Assembly (NCBI RefSeq): GCF_002192255.1
Contig: NZ_CP021768.1
Span: 638,001-702,000, forward strand
Length of the DNA stretch: 64,000 nt
DNA from: Stenotrophomonas sp. WZN-1
GTDB taxonomy: Bacteria > Pseudomonadota > Gammaproteobacteria > Xanthomonadales > Xanthomonadaceae
Direction: 5' to 3'
Below the pieces are notes generated by a model. It ran no database searches. It was not told the origin of the DNA and worked only from the letters and a program-made list of their open reading frames with translations. Positions 1 through 11,449 of this stretch are shown one piece after another. Every line of letters begins with the position of its first letter. Position 1 is the first letter of the stretch. A program made the translations under genes and the position numbers.

Positions 1-336
1 GCAGCGGGCCTGATGATGTCCTTCGTCTGGGCGTTCGCCGATGGCAACCTGGGCTGGGACGGCAACCAGCTGCGCTACGTGGCGCTGGCGGTGACGATCA
101 TCGCTGCGCTGCTGATGGTCAGCCGCATCCGCTTCTGGAGCTTCAAGGGCGGCGCTGCCAAGGGCACCCGTTCGGACCGCGTGCCGTTCCTGGTGCTGGC
201 ACTGGTGCCGGTGGCCATCGCCATTGCGGTCATCGACCTGCCGCGCGTGCTGTTCGCGGTTGGCATCCTGTACGCCTTGTCCGGCCCGGTGATGTGGGCC
301 GTGCAGCGCCTGCGCAAGAAGTCCGAGGCCGCGTGA
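1..336 (+). CDS. pssA: CDP-diacylglycerol--serine O-phosphatidyltransferase, C-terminal part
   Basis: Reading frame 1 is open from the window edge to the TGA at 334-336, so the gene starts outside the window and its CDP-alcohol phosphotransferase signature is not visible. The visible 111 residues hold two or three hydrophobic segments and the MVSRIRFWSFKG stretch, which resembles the end of the membrane-embedded (Bacillus-type) PssA family. That enzyme makes phosphatidylserine from CDP-diacylglycerol and serine, the precursor of phosphatidylethanolamine. The stop overlaps the GTG start of the next gene, suggesting translational coupling. Identity rests on the C-terminus alone. Confidence 0.75.
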   Translation, partial: AAGLMMSFVWAFADGNLGWDGNQLRYVALAVTIIAALLMVSRIRFWSFKGGAAKGTRSDRVPFLVLALVPVAIAIAVIDLPRVLFAVGILYALSGPVMWAVQRLRKKSEAA

Positions 337-836
337 GCCAGGACCTGCCCGTGCTGTGGTCACCGGCCCAGCAGGCCTGGCTGCAGGCCATGGGCTACAC
401 CGTCTTTCACGATGGCCAGCTGGCTGCCGAGCTGGATGCCGCGCTGCAGTTGAGCGTGGCCGAAGCCGAGGCCAGCGTCGCCCCGCCGGAACCGATGCGG
501 GCCCCCGTGCCATCGCGCGAACAGCATGCCGGGCCGGCGCCCGCAGTCCGCCAGGAACGCCCGGCACCGCCGCGCCGCGAAACCCCGGTCAGCGCCCCGG
601 ACACCGTGCCGGCGGCTCAGCGCCCGATGCCCAGCGGCAACGCACGCCAGCCGGTGGTCCGCCTGCCGGATCGCCTGCAGATCGCGTTGCTGCGTGCGTC
701 CGGCTGCAACCCGAACGACCCGGCCACGCAGCGGTTGATGGACAGCTGGCCGCTGGACCAGCTGCGCCACGATCCGGCTGCCAAGCGTGCGCTGTGGCCG
801 CAGCTGCGTGCCCTGCGCAAGCGGGGCACGCCATGA
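333..836 (+). CDS. Candidate DNA polymerase III psi subunit (HolD-like)
   Basis: A 167-residue protein starting at GTG 333, which overlaps the pssA stop as GTGA. The N-terminus (PAQQAWLQAMGYTVFHDG) and C-terminus (QLRHDPAAKRALWPQLRAL) are compact, with an Ala/Pro/Arg-rich linker of about 75 residues between them. From memory, E. coli HolD has a similar N-terminal LQQLGI region and ends with LRANPTARAALWQQI, which aligns well with the C-terminus here. The gene ends in an ATGA overlap with rimI, and holD-rimI is also the E. coli arrangement. The partner chi subunit gene (holC) lies at 5465-5890. The call is inferred from short motifs plus synteny; such genes are usually left hypothetical. Confidence 0.6.
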   Translation: MSQDLPVLWSPAQQAWLQAMGYTVFHDGQLAAELDAALQLSVAEAEASVAPPEPMRAPVPSREQHAGPAPAVRQERPAPPRRETPVSAPDTVPAAQRPMPSGNARQPVVRLPDRLQIALLRASGCNPNDPATQRLMDSWPLDQLRHDPAAKRALWPQLRALRKRGTP

Positions 837-1330
837 GTGCGGTGAGCCGGCCCGGCCCGGTCAGCCTGCGTGCGCTGCGCGAGAGCGACCTCAATGCCGT
901 GATGGCGATCGAACTGCGGGGCTACCCTTTCCCCTGGACCCGCGGCATCTTCATCGACTGCCTGCGCGCCGGCTATCCCGGCCTGGCGATGGAGCGCGAT
1001 GGGCTGCTGATCGGCTATGGCGTGCTCAGCATCGCCGCCGATGAAGCGCACGTGCTGAACATCTGCATCGATCCGCTGGCACAGTCGCGCGGGCTGGGTC
1101 GCCAGCTGCTGCGCGCGCTGGTGCAGCTGGCCGCCGACCGCGGCGCACAGCGCGTGTTCCTGGAAGTGCGCCCGTCCAACACGCCCGCGCTGGCGCTGTA
1201 CCACAGCGAAGGATTCAACGAGATCGGTCGCCGCCCGCGCTACTACCCGGCTGCACAGGGCCGGGAGGATGCGGTGGTGATGGCGATCGAACTGGTCGAC
1301 GGCGACCTGCAGGTGATGCCGCCGCTGTAA
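833..1330 (+). CDS. rimI: Ribosomal protein bS18 N-alpha-acetyltransferase
   Basis: A 165-residue GNAT acetyltransferase. The acetyl-CoA-binding loop is QSRGLGRQLL (residues ~84-93) after the beta-4 strand AHVLNICIDP, followed by FLEVRPSNTPALALYHSEGF, the standard RimI C-terminal block. RimI acetylates the N-terminal alanine of ribosomal protein S18. The start ATG at 833 overlaps the stop of the upstream gene as ATGA, so it is translationally coupled and probably the last gene of a pssA-(holD)-rimI run. REP palindromes follow directly. Confidence 0.9.
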   Translation: MSAVSRPGPVSLRALRESDLNAVMAIELRGYPFPWTRGIFIDCLRAGYPGLAMERDGLLIGYGVLSIAADEAHVLNICIDPLAQSRGLGRQLLRALVQLAADRGAQRVFLEVRPSNTPALALYHSEGFNEIGRRPRYYPAAQGREDAVVMAIELVDGDLQVMPPL

Positions 1331-1342
1331 CGCAGACTGATT

Positions 1343-1427
1343 GCCGGCCAGCGGCCGGCACTACCAACGGGTCTCCGCTGTGATCGACACATCGCCTGCC
1401 GTGGTAGGTGCCAACCTTGGTTGGCAC
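1343..1427. repeat. Two GTAG-type REP palindromes of different families
   Basis: The spacer between rimI and the convergent transporter gene (1331-1434) holds little else. At 1343-1364, read on the minus strand, is GTAGTGCCGGCCGCTGGCCG plus two bases. At 1404-1427 on the plus strand is a GTAGGTGCCAACC...GGTTGGCAC hairpin. Both start with GTAG and form short stem-loops, as Stenotrophomonas SMAG/GTAG REPs do. Placed between convergent genes, they may act as transcript ends. Confidence 0.8.
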
Positions 1428-1434
1428 GCTCTCT

Positions 1435-2256
1435 TCACGCCATCCGCAGCGCAAGCACGCCGCCCACGATGAGCGACGCTGCCAGCCAGCGTGCGCGCGG
1501 TATGCGTTCGCGCAGCAGGAACACCGAGATCAGCAGCGCGAACAGGATTGATGATTCGCGCAGCGCCGAGACCATCGCCACCGGCGCCTGGGTCATCGCC
1601 CACAGGGCCATCGCATAGGAGGCCGTGGTGCCGACGCCACCGGCCAGCCCCAGTGGCCAATGCTGCCGCGCATAGTCCAGCACCACGCCGCCGCGCGTGT
1701 ACAACGCCCACAGCGGCAGCGGAATGCCCGACAGCAGGAACAACCACAGCGTGTAGCTGAGCGCGCTGCCTGACTGCCGCGCGCCCTGCGCATCGACCAG
1801 GGTGTAGGTGGCGATCATCGCCGCGGTCAGCAGCGGCAGGCGCAGCTGGCCGCCGCGCGCCCCCAGTGCCATGCACAGGATGCCGGTGCTTACCAGCACC
1901 ACGCCCAGCCACGCTGCGGCGGGCAAGGGCTCACCGAGCAGGGTGCCCGCCATTGCGACCAGGATCGGCGCGCTGCCACGCATCAGCGGGTAGGCCAGGC
2001 TCATGTCGACCTGCTGGTAGCAGCGTGCGACCAGCCCGTAATAGGTCACCTGCAACAGCACGGATGCGCCCAGCCAGGGCCAGCTGTGCGCGGCAGGGAA
2101 GGGCAGGAAGCGCAAGGCGACGGCCGACAGAAGCGCGGCACTGCCGGTCACCAGTACGGTGCCGAGGAACTTGTCCGGCCCGCGTTTGACGATCGCGTTC
2201 CAGCTGGCATGCAGCGCCGCGGCAGCGAGGACGAGCAGGAAGATGGAAAGCGGCAT
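1435..2256 (-). CDS. EamA/DMT-superfamily membrane transporter
   Basis: A 273-residue, strongly hydrophobic protein starting at MPLSIFLLVLAAAALHASWNA (ATG complement at 2254-2256). An upstream extension of 33 residues is open but basic and unlike the family. About ten membrane segments can be picked out, with two EamA halves (residues ~5-130 and ~145-270), and the chain ends in ASLIVGGVLALRMA. Members export metabolites or drugs at the inner membrane; the substrate cannot be told. It lies downstream of valS on the same strand, separated by a hairpin and REPs, so it is probably not tightly co-transcribed. Confidence 0.8.
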   Translation of the reverse strand: MPLSIFLLVLAAAALHASWNAIVKRGPDKFLGTVLVTGSAALLSAVALRFLPFPAAHSWPWLGASVLLQVTYYGLVARCYQQVDMSLAYPLMRGSAPILVAMAGTLLGEPLPAAAWLGVVLVSTGILCMALGARGGQLRLPLLTAAMIATYTLVDAQGARQSGSALSYTLWLFLLSGIPLPLWALYTRGGVVLDYARQHWPLGLAGGVGTTASYAMALWAMTQAPVAMVSALRESSILFALLISVFLLRERIPRARWLAASLIVGGVLALRMA

Positions 2257-2283
2257 CCGCCGATCATGCCATGCGGGGCAAAT

Positions 2284-2312
2284 GGAAACGCCGGGCATCG
2301 CCCGGCGTTTCC
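2284..2312 (-). terminator. Perfect 12-bp hairpin between valS and the EamA gene
   Basis: GGAAACGCCGGG (2284-2295) and CCCGGCGTTTCC (2301-2312) are perfectly complementary around the 5-nt loop CATCG. On the minus strand it lies 80 nt past the valS stop and is followed only by a weak ATTTG tail. It may be a terminator or mRNA-stabilising element. Confidence 0.55.
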
Positions 2313-2323
2313 GATTCCGCTTG

Positions 2324-2382
2324 GGTGGGTGCCGACCTTGGTTGGCACATTGCATTGGTGCGGACCAAGGTCCGCACCCACC
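2324..2382. repeat. Inverted pair of REP-like palindromes
   Basis: Two hairpins of the GTGCCGACCTTGGTTGGCAC kind face each other: GGTGGGTGCCGACCTTGGTT... at 2324 and GTGCGGACCAAGGTCCGCAC at 2359 onward. Together they read as a longer palindrome. The second ends 9 nt before the valS stop codon. This is the family seen at 1404-1427 and 41170-41193, with GTGG/GTGC in place of GTAG. Confidence 0.7.
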
Positions 2383-2391
2383 AGCGCAGCG

Positions 2392-5220
<2,829 letters not shown>

Positions 5221-5253
5221 GCGGGGGAACCGGTAATCAAGGCGGAAGGGAGA

Positions 5254-5448
5254 TCAGCGCGACCCGAGGGCGCGCCGGATCTTCTGGTCGGTGTGGTACT
5301 GGCTGACCGCGTAGGCGGCCCAGATGGCGGCGGGCAGCCAGCCGATCAGGGTGATCTGCAGGATCAGGCAGACGATGCCGGCCAGCGGTCGGCCGATGGT
5401 GAAGAAGGACAGCCAGGGAAGAATCAGGGCGATCAGCAGGCGCATCAA
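5254..5448 (-). CDS. Small YqaE/Pmp3-family membrane protein
   Basis: 64 residues with two membrane segments (about 4-30 and 32-55). The second half, LIGWLPAAIWAAYAVSQYHTDQK, fits the YqaE/Pmp3 (UPF0057) family signature. Members are small inner-membrane proteins induced under salt or envelope stress; their molecular role is unclear. It sits in the 244-bp gap between holC (16 bp upstream) and valS (33 bp downstream), so it is likely co-transcribed. Two adjacent ATG codons are possible starts. Confidence 0.75.
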   Translation of the reverse strand: MMRLLIALILPWLSFFTIGRPLAGIVCLILQITLIGWLPAAIWAAYAVSQYHTDQKIRRALGSR

Positions 5449-5464
5449 GGGGTCCTCGCCGGGC

Positions 5465-5890
5465 TCACATGTCGTGCTTGTTCAGGTCGTAACCGGCGGC
5501 CTTGTACTGGCGCCAGCGCTCGCGCAGCGGTTCGCGCGCTTCCGGATCGGCTGGAACCACTTCCAGCACGCGCTCGCACTGGCCCAGCCAGGGCTCGTCG
5601 CGCAGGTTGATCACCAGCGGACGCGCCGGTGCCTCGGTGCCGGGCACGGCGATCAGCACCAGGGCCTCTTCCTCGTCCATGTCTTCCCCGGCGATCTGGT
5701 GCGGGATGTAGGCATCGTTGTCGAACGCCCACAGCAGCTCGTCCAGTTCCTCGGCCTGAGCCTGGTCACGGGCCAGCACCAGGGTGAACAGCCCGGCGTC
5801 GTTGGCCTTGCGCGCCAGTTCGCAGACCAGGCGCAACGGCTCGGTCAGGAAACGGGGCTTGGCGATCAGGTAGAAGTCGGCGCGGGGCAT
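5465..5890 (-). CDS. holC: DNA polymerase III chi subunit
   Basis: A 141-residue HolC. The N-terminus MPRADFYLI and the central LDELLWAFDNDAYIPHQIAGE and PLVINLRDE stretches are typical of chi. Chi binds single-strand-binding protein and, through psi, joins the clamp-loader complex at the replication fork. It is 82 bp downstream of pepA, with two strong hairpins between them, and 16 bp upstream of the YqaE-like gene. A candidate for its partner psi is at 333-836. Confidence 0.92.
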   Translation of the reverse strand: MPRADFYLIAKPRFLTEPLRLVCELARKANDAGLFTLVLARDQAQAEELDELLWAFDNDAYIPHQIAGEDMDEEEALVLIAVPGTEAPARPLVINLRDEPWLGQCERVLEVVPADPEAREPLRERWRQYKAAGYDLNKHDM

Positions 5891-5913
5891 GGCAGGGTCC
5901 GGGTCAGGCAGGG

Positions 5914-5960
5914 GCCCGGCAGTGCCGGGCGAGGCCCTGGCCGGCGGAGGCCGGCCAGGG
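5914..5960 (-). promoter_or_regulatory. Tandem intercistronic hairpins between pepA and holC
   Basis: Two perfect stem-loops: GCCCGGC-AGT-GCCGGGC (5914-5930), and CCCTGGCCGG (5935-5944) with CCGGCCAGGG (5951-5960) around a 6-nt loop. They fill most of the 82-bp gap and lack T-runs, so they look like mRNA processing or stability elements that could set different levels of PepA and the genes after it. Confidence 0.55.
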
Positions 5961-5972
5961 TCGGGTACGGCA

Positions 5973-7451
5973 TCAGGCGCGGGCGACCTGGTCCAGCAGC
6001 CACTGGCTCAGCAGGCCGACCGGGCGGCCGGTGGCCATGCCACGCTTGCCTTCATCGCTGGCGACGCCGGCGATGTCCAGGTGGGCCCAGCGCTGGCCTT
6101 CGGCGAAGCGCGACAGGAAGCAGCCGGCGGTGATCGCGCCGGCCCAGCGGCCGCCGATGTTGTAGACGTCGGCGAAGGTCGAATCCAGCATCGGCTGGTA
6201 TTCGTCCCACAGCGGCAGGCGCCAGGCGCGGTCGAACACGTGCTCGCCGGCGGCCAGCAGCTCGTTGGCCAGGTCGTCGTGCTTGCTCATCAGGCCGGCG
6301 GTCTGGTGGCCGAGGGCGACCATGCAGGCACCGGTCAGGGTGGCGACGTCGACCAGCGCGGCCGGCTCGAAGCGCTGCGCGTAGGTCAGCGCGTCGCACA
6401 GGATCAGGCGGCCTTCGGCGTCGGTGTTGCCCACTTCGATGGTCTTGCCCGACATCGAGGTGATCACGTCGGACGGACGGTAGGCGTTGCCATCGATGGC
6501 GTTCTCCACCGCCGGCACCACTACCACCAGGTTCAGCGGCAGCTTGGCCTTGACCGCGGCGACGAAGGTGCCGATGACGTTGGCGCCACCGCACATGTCG
6601 TACTTCATCTCTTCGATGCCGCCCTGGGTCTTCAGGTTGACGCCACCGGTATCGAAGGTGATGCCCTTGCCGACCAGCACGTACGGCTTGGCGTCGCCAG
6701 CGCCGGTCCACTTCAGCACGACCAGGCGCGGGCGGTTGGCTGAACCGCGGGCCACGGCCAGCAGCGAGCCCATGCCCAGCGCTTCCATCTGGTGCTCGTC
6801 GAGGATCTCGGCTTCGGCACCGTCGTGCTCGCCGGCGAACTTCACGCCGACCTCGGCCAGATGGGCCGGGGTGCAGTAGTTCGGCGGCAGGTTGCCCAGT
6901 TCGCGGGCGAACTCGACACCGGCGGCGATGGCCTGGCCCTGGGCCAGCGCCTGGGCGTCGTCACCGGCAACGGCCAGCTGGGCCAGGCCGGCATCGTCGG
7001 CCTTCTTCTTGCCCAGGGTGGCGGTGTAGCGGTAAGCAGCGTGATCGGCGGCAATCACCGCCTGGCGGATCGCCCAGGCCGCGTCGCGGTCCTTGATGCC
7101 CACTTCGGAGAGGGTGAACAGCGCGCTGCGGGCAGCACCGGCCTTCAGCGCGCGCACGGCGTCGCCGACGGCCTTCAGGTACTGCGGCACGCCGAAACGG
7201 GCGACTTCGCCGAGGCCGACCACCAGCACGCGCGGGGCGGTCACGCCCGGCAGATCGTGCAACAGGGTGGTGGCGCCGGTCTTGCCGGACAGGTCGCCGC
7301 GCTGGGCCAGGGCGGCCAGGCGGCCACCACTGGCGGCGTCCAGGGCCTGCGCGGCCGGGGTCAGGGTATGGTCGGCATACGCGCCGACCACCAGGCAATC
7401 AACGGTGGCGGCGGCCGGAGCAACGTGGTTCAGGGTGAATTCGAGGGCCAT
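5973..7451 (-). CDS. pepA: Leucyl aminopeptidase (M17)
   Basis: A 492-residue M17 aminopeptidase starting at [10 protein letters not shown] (start complement at 7449-7451); a 10-residue upstream extension has no support. The C-terminal catalytic domain has the family signature NTDAEGRL (342-349), which carries metal-binding Asp and Glu residues, and the upstream KGITFDTGG lysine/aspartate motif. It removes N-terminal amino acids with two metal ions. In E. coli PepA is also a DNA-binding accessory factor for XerCD recombination at cer; xerD is 3 kb away here. It is transcribed divergently from lptF. Confidence 0.96.
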   Translation of the reverse strand: MALEFTLNHVAPAAATVDCLVVGAYADHTLTPAAQALDAASGGRLAALAQRGDLSGKTGATTLLHDLPGVTAPRVLVVGLGEVARFGVPQYLKAVGDAVRALKAGAARSALFTLSEVGIKDRDAAWAIRQAVIAADHAAYRYTATLGKKKADDAGLAQLAVAGDDAQALAQGQAIAAGVEFARELGNLPPNYCTPAHLAEVGVKFAGEHDGAEAEILDEHQMEALGMGSLLAVARGSANRPRLVVLKWTGAGDAKPYVLVGKGITFDTGGVNLKTQGGIEEMKYDMCGGANVIGTFVAAVKAKLPLNLVVVVPAVENAIDGNAYRPSDVITSMSGKTIEVGNTDAEGRLILCDALTYAQRFEPAALVDVATLTGACMVALGHQTAGLMSKHDDLANELLAAGEHVFDRAWRLPLWDEYQPMLDSTFADVYNIGGRWAGAITAGCFLSRFAEGQRWAHLDIAGVASDEGKRGMATGRPVGLLSQWLLDQVARA

Positions 7452-7476
7452 TGAGCAGATTCCATTGGCGAGTCCG

Positions 7477-7489
7477 TACAATCGCAGGC
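7477..7489 (+). promoter_or_regulatory. Candidate -10 element for lptF
   Basis: TACAAT at 7477-7482 lies in the 104-bp pepA/lptF divergent region, placing a transcription start near 7489, about 67 nt before lptF. No convincing -35 at standard spacing was found, so this is a weak call. Confidence 0.4.
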
Positions 7490-7555
7490 CGTTTACGCCC
7501 AGACAGTAGACTGGGCGGCACCGCGAACGAACCCCAGAGTTTAAACCACCGCCCC

Positions 7556-8638
7556 ATGCTGAAGCTCGACCGATACCTGCTGGGCGATTTCGTCCAGAGT
7601 TTCCTGGCTACCCTGATCGTCCTGCTGGTGGTCAGCGTGGGCGGCGTGCTGGTGGACATCCTCGGCAACATCGCCGACGGGCGCCTGCCGGCCAAGCTGC
7701 TGTTCTCCCAGCTGGGCCTGCAGTTCATCGCCTACCTGCCGCTGATCCTGCCGTTGGCGCTGATGCTGGGCCTGCTGCTGGCCATCGCCCGCCTGTACCG
7801 CGACTCGGAGATGGCGGTCATCACCGCCATTGGTGTGGGCCCCAAGCGGTTGCTGCGGCCACTGCTGATGCTGGTGGTGCCGGTGGTGCTGCTGGTCGGC
7901 GCATGCTCGTTGTGGCTGGGCCCTTGGGCCGGCCGGGTGGCCGAGCAGATGATCATCGAGGCCAACCGCAGCGTGCTGATGGCCGGCCTGGAGCCAGGCC
8001 GGTTCACACCGCTGCCCAATGGCGGCGTGGTGTACCTGTCCTCGATCTCGCCCGACGGCACCCAGCTGGGCAAGGTGTTCCTGCAGCGGCAGAAGGACGA
8101 CCGCCTGGAAGTGGTGTCGGCCAACAGCGGCCGCATGTACTTCGAGGGCACCCGCCAGCGCTTCCTGGAGCTGGATGACGGCCACCAGGTGGAAGGGCCG
8201 GTGGCCGGCGCGCTGGATTACCGGCTGGCGACCTTCGCCCGCAACGACGTGGCCCTGCCCGATGGTGCACAGACCCGCACCGAGGACGACCCGGAACTGA
8301 TGCCGACCCTGGAGCTGATCGGCGATGCGCGGCCACAGGCACAGGCCCAGCTGCACCGCCGCCTGGCACCGCCGCTGATCGCGCTGGCCTTCGCCCTGCT
8401 GACCGTGCCGCTGGGCCGCAGCTCGCCGCGCCAGCAGCGCTACGGGCGCATGATGCTGGCGCTGCTGGCCTACATGGTGGGGACCAACCTGACCTTCATC
8501 GGCGCCGGCTGGATCGCCGACGGCAAGATTCCCGGCGCGCTTGGCCTGTGGTGGCTGACCCTGCCGCTGCTGGCATTGGCCATCTGGATGTATGTGCGTG
8601 ATGGCCGCCTGGCCCGCCCGAAGGGAGCCCGCGCATGA
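7556..8638 (+). CDS. lptF: LPS export ABC transporter permease LptF
   Basis: A 360-residue inner-membrane protein starting at ATG 7556 ([16 protein letters not shown]). It has three N-terminal membrane segments, a periplasmic beta-jellyroll-like region (~120-265) and three C-terminal segments, the YjgP/YjgQ architecture. LptF pairs with LptG and the ATPase LptB to pull lipopolysaccharide out of the inner membrane and onto the LptC-A-D bridge. The stop overlaps the lptG start as ATGA. Confidence 0.95.
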   Translation: MLKLDRYLLGDFVQSFLATLIVLLVVSVGGVLVDILGNIADGRLPAKLLFSQLGLQFIAYLPLILPLALMLGLLLAIARLYRDSEMAVITAIGVGPKRLLRPLLMLVVPVVLLVGACSLWLGPWAGRVAEQMIIEANRSVLMAGLEPGRFTPLPNGGVVYLSSISPDGTQLGKVFLQRQKDDRLEVVSANSGRMYFEGTRQRFLELDDGHQVEGPVAGALDYRLATFARNDVALPDGAQTRTEDDPELMPTLELIGDARPQAQAQLHRRLAPPLIALAFALLTVPLGRSSPRQQRYGRMMLALLAYMVGTNLTFIGAGWIADGKIPGALGLWWLTLPLLALAIWMYVRDGRLARPKGARA

Positions 8639-9741
8639 AGCTGCGCCCGATGCGTTTCGACTTCTACCTGGGTCGTGCGGTGTTCACCACCGTGCTGCTC
8701 ACCTGGGCCGTGCTGACCGGCCTGGACGTGGTGATGGCCTTCTCCGGTGAGTTCAAGGACATCGGCAAGAACGGCTACACGCTGGGGCATGCGGCGGCGT
8801 GGGTGCTGTACACCGTGCCCCGCCGTGCCTACACCTTCTTCCCTACCGCGGCAGTGATCGGCGCGCTGATGGGGCTGGGCCAGCTGGCGGCCACCTCCGA
8901 GCTGACCGCGCTGCGCGCGCTGGGCCTGTCGCGCAAGCGCCTGAGCGTGTCGGTGGCGATCGCCCTGTCGCTGCTGACTGCGGTGATGGTGCTCAGCGCC
9001 GAGACGCTGGGGCCGTGGGGCCAGGACCGCGCCGATGCGCTCAAATCCAGCGCCAAGTGGGGGCGGGATATCTCCACCACCCGCTATTCCGGTCTGTGGG
9101 CACGCGAGGGCGATACGTTCCTCAACGCGCAGAGCGGCGAGGAACAGCTGGTCGGTGACAAGGGAACCCGGTTGATCCTGCGCGATGTGCGTCTGTATCG
9201 CATCGCCGAGGATGGCCGGATTGCCTCGTTGACCCACGCCGCCACGGTCGAGCACGACAAGGACGGCTGGGCGCTGACCGGGGTGCGTCGCGACACCTTC
9301 GGCGAGCGCTCGGCAACCCGCCAGGAAGTGGCGCGTGAACCCTGGAACTCGAAGCTGGATCCTGCCGCGCTGGCGACCGGCATTGCCAAGCCACGAAACC
9401 TCAGCGTGGCCGAGCTGAGCACCAGCATTGCCTACCGCGAGCGCAACGGGCTGGATGCGCGTGATTTCGAGGATGTGTACTGGAGTCGCTGGTTCTACCC
9501 GGTGAACGTGCTGGCGCTGTGCCTGGCGGCGGTGCCGTTCGCGTTTGGTTCGCTGCGCAGTGGCGGCATGGGCAAGCGCCTGTTCCTGGGCATCCTGTTC
9601 GCGCTGGGCTTCTGGCTGCTGCAGCTGTTCTTCGGCCGCATGGCCGGTGCGCTGAAGTTCGATTACCGCATTGCCTATGCGCTGCCGCCGATCGTGATGC
9701 TGACGGTGTCCGGCCTGCTGTTCCGGCGCAAGTCGGGCTGA
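8635..9741 (+). CDS. lptG: LPS export ABC transporter permease LptG
   Basis: A 368-residue partner of LptF with the same 3+3 membrane-segment layout and a periplasmic domain. The N-terminus MRFDFYLGRAVFTTVLLTW and the C-terminal GKRLFLGILFALGFWLLQ segment are typical. Translation is coupled to lptF by the 4-nt overlap at 8635-8638. An inverted pair of REPs follows 5 bp after the stop and separates it from the convergent RDD gene. Confidence 0.95.
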   Translation: MKLRPMRFDFYLGRAVFTTVLLTWAVLTGLDVVMAFSGEFKDIGKNGYTLGHAAAWVLYTVPRRAYTFFPTAAVIGALMGLGQLAATSELTALRALGLSRKRLSVSVAIALSLLTAVMVLSAETLGPWGQDRADALKSSAKWGRDISTTRYSGLWAREGDTFLNAQSGEEQLVGDKGTRLILRDVRLYRIAEDGRIASLTHAATVEHDKDGWALTGVRRDTFGERSATRQEVAREPWNSKLDPAALATGIAKPRNLSVAELSTSIAYRERNGLDARDFEDVYWSRWFYPVNVLALCLAAVPFAFGSLRSGGMGKRLFLGILFALGFWLLQLFFGRMAGALKFDYRIAYALPPIVMLTVSGLLFRRKSG

Positions 9742-9746
9742 CTCTG

Positions 9747-9814
9747 GTAGCGCCGGGCCATGCCCGGCGGAGGTTTGCGGTAACCCACGTCCGCCGGGCA
9801 TGGCCCGGCGCTAC
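9747..9814. repeat. Inverted pair of GTAGCGCCGGGC REPs
   Basis: GTAGCGCCGGGCCATGCCCG... starts at 9747, and its reverse complement ends in CTAC at 9811-9814. Each unit is a hairpin with a CAT loop, and the two face each other across about 20 nt. They sit between the convergent lptG and RDD genes and probably serve as a bidirectional transcript end. Confidence 0.8.
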
Positions 9815-9823
9815 CAGGGCAAT

Positions 9824-10315
9824 TCACCGCTTCGGCATGCGCACCACGCGGGTGCCACTGGCGCGGTCATGCCAGGTAAGGCGTTGGCGGTCGACCCAGG
9901 CCCACCAGAATCCCAGCCCGCCCAGCAGCAGTGACAGCGTGCCGACCGCGAAGCGCAGCCACAGCTGGCCGCGCCGCAGCGGCGTGCCATCGCTCGATTG
10001 CAGTTTCAGCCGCCACGGACGCATGCCGAGCGTCTGTCCGCCACGGCGCCAGCTGGCCGTGGCGTACCACCCCGTGATTCCCCAGCACACCGCCCACAGC
10101 AGCCACTGCCAGGCACTGAACGGTGCGATGTTCTCGCGCTGCGCGTGGCCGCTGAAGGTGTAGGCGAGGGTGAACAGCGTGCCGGCCAGCATCCACAGCG
10201 CCAGTACCGGCAGAGCGTCGTAGATCATCGCCAGCACGCGCCAGGCCAACAAGGCGCGTGGGCGGGGCATTTCGGTAGCGGCCGCAGAGGCCGTGTCGGT
10301 GGCAGGGCGGGACAT
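9824..10315 (-). CDS. RDD-family membrane protein
   Basis: A 163-residue protein (start complement at 10313-10315, [10 protein letters not shown]...). After a polar lead of about 20 residues come hydrophobic segments at roughly 25-50, 70-90 and 125-145. The RDD signature reads RVLAMIYD, with Arg replacing part of the usual R-x-x-D pattern, and [14 protein letters not shown] is the conserved second block. RDD proteins are inner-membrane proteins of mostly unknown function, some linked to ion transport. An open upstream extension overlaps xerD antisense and was not used. Confidence 0.75.
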   Translation of the reverse strand: MSRPATDTASAAATEMPRPRALLAWRVLAMIYDALPVLALWMLAGTLFTLAYTFSGHAQRENIAPFSAWQWLLWAVCWGITGWYATASWRRGGQTLGMRPWRLKLQSSDGTPLRRGQLWLRFAVGTLSLLLGGLGFWWAWVDRQRLTWHDRASGTRVVRMPKR

Positions 10316-10371
10316 GCGCCGAGCATACGCAAAGCTGGCCGTGCCCGCAGTGGCCCTCGTATCCTGCACGC

Positions 10372-11349
10372 ATGGCCCTTGTATCCACTCCCGCCGAACG
10401 CCGCCAGCTGGTCCAGCAACTGCCCGAGCTGCGCGCCGACGACAGCGTGCGCATCCAGCGCTTCCTCGATGCGATCTGGGCCGAGAACGGCCTGGCCCGG
10501 GCCACCCTGGACAGCTACCGGCGCGACCTGGAAGGGCTGGCGCGCTGGGTGGATGGGCGCGACGGCGGCCTGGCCGGCATCGAACGTCCCGGGCTGTTCG
10601 ACTACCTGGCCTGGCGCACCCGGCATGGCTGGTCGCCGCGCAGCAATGCGCGCCTGCTGTCGGCGCTGCGGGCGTTCTTCGCCGATGGCGTGCGCCGGGG
10701 TGAACGCAGCGAGGACCCCAGTGCGCTGCTCGACCCGCCGAAGCTGCCACGGCTGTTGCCCAAGGCGCTGGCCGAAAGCCAGATCGATGCGCTGCTGGCG
10801 GCGCCGGACATCGACAGCCCGCTGGGCCTGCGCGATCGCGCCATGCTGGAACTGATGTATGCCGCCGGCCTGCGCGTGAGCGAGCTCGTGCTGCTGCCGG
10901 CCACGGCGGTCAACCTGCGCCAGGGCGTGTTGCGGGTCACCGGCAAGGGCAGCAAGGAACGGCTGGTGCCGCTGGGCGAGGAATCGCAGCATTGGCTGGA
11001 GCGTTACCTGCAGCAGTCGCGCCCTTTGCTGGTCGGCAAGGGCAAGGTGCACGCGCTGGCCGATGGGCAGACGCCGTTGTTCATCGAGCCGACGCTGCAT
11101 GCGCTGACCCGGCAGGCGTTCTGGCACCTGGTCAAGCGCCACGCGCAGGTGGCCGGCATCGACCCGGCCCGGATCAGCCCGCATGGCCTGCGCCACAGCT
11201 TCGCCACCCATCTGCTCAACCGCGGTGCCGACCTGCGCGCGCTGCAGATGCTGCTCGGACACAGTTCGTTGTCGACCACCCAGATCTACACCCTGGTGGC
11301 GCGCGAGCATCTGCAGAAGCTGCACGCCCGCCACCATCCGCGCGGCTGA
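10372..11349 (+). CDS. xerD: Site-specific tyrosine recombinase XerD
   Basis: A 325-residue tyrosine recombinase with an N-terminal SAM-like core-binding domain (~30-115) and a catalytic domain. All six active residues are visible: R168 (GLRVSEL), K192 (GKGSKER), H271 and R274 (PHGLRH), H297 (LGHSSL) and nucleophile Y306 (TQIYT). With XerC it resolves chromosome dimers at dif during division. The downstream neighbour dsbC reproduces the xerD-dsbC order of E. coli, which supports XerD over XerC. An N-terminal extension of about 20 residues relative to E. coli is present. Confidence 0.95.
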   Translation: MALVSTPAERRQLVQQLPELRADDSVRIQRFLDAIWAENGLARATLDSYRRDLEGLARWVDGRDGGLAGIERPGLFDYLAWRTRHGWSPRSNARLLSALRAFFADGVRRGERSEDPSALLDPPKLPRLLPKALAESQIDALLAAPDIDSPLGLRDRAMLELMYAAGLRVSELVLLPATAVNLRQGVLRVTGKGSKERLVPLGEESQHWLERYLQQSRPLLVGKGKVHALADGQTPLFIEPTLHALTRQAFWHLVKRHAQVAGIDPARISPHGLRHSFATHLLNRGADLRALQMLLGHSSLSTTQIYTLVAREHLQKLHARHHPRG

Positions 11350-11449
11350 GCGCCGGGCTGAATCGCTGCCCGGGGCCGTGCCGGGCGTCGCGGCCCGGTT
11401 CCGGTGGCTGTGTCAGAATCCGGGATCTTCTTCTGTTGCGGATCGCTCC

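Noticed and set aside
10316..10750. N-terminal extension of the RDD protein
   Set aside because: It runs antisense to xerD and is Arg/Ala/His-rich; the hydrophobic RDD protein starts at 10315.
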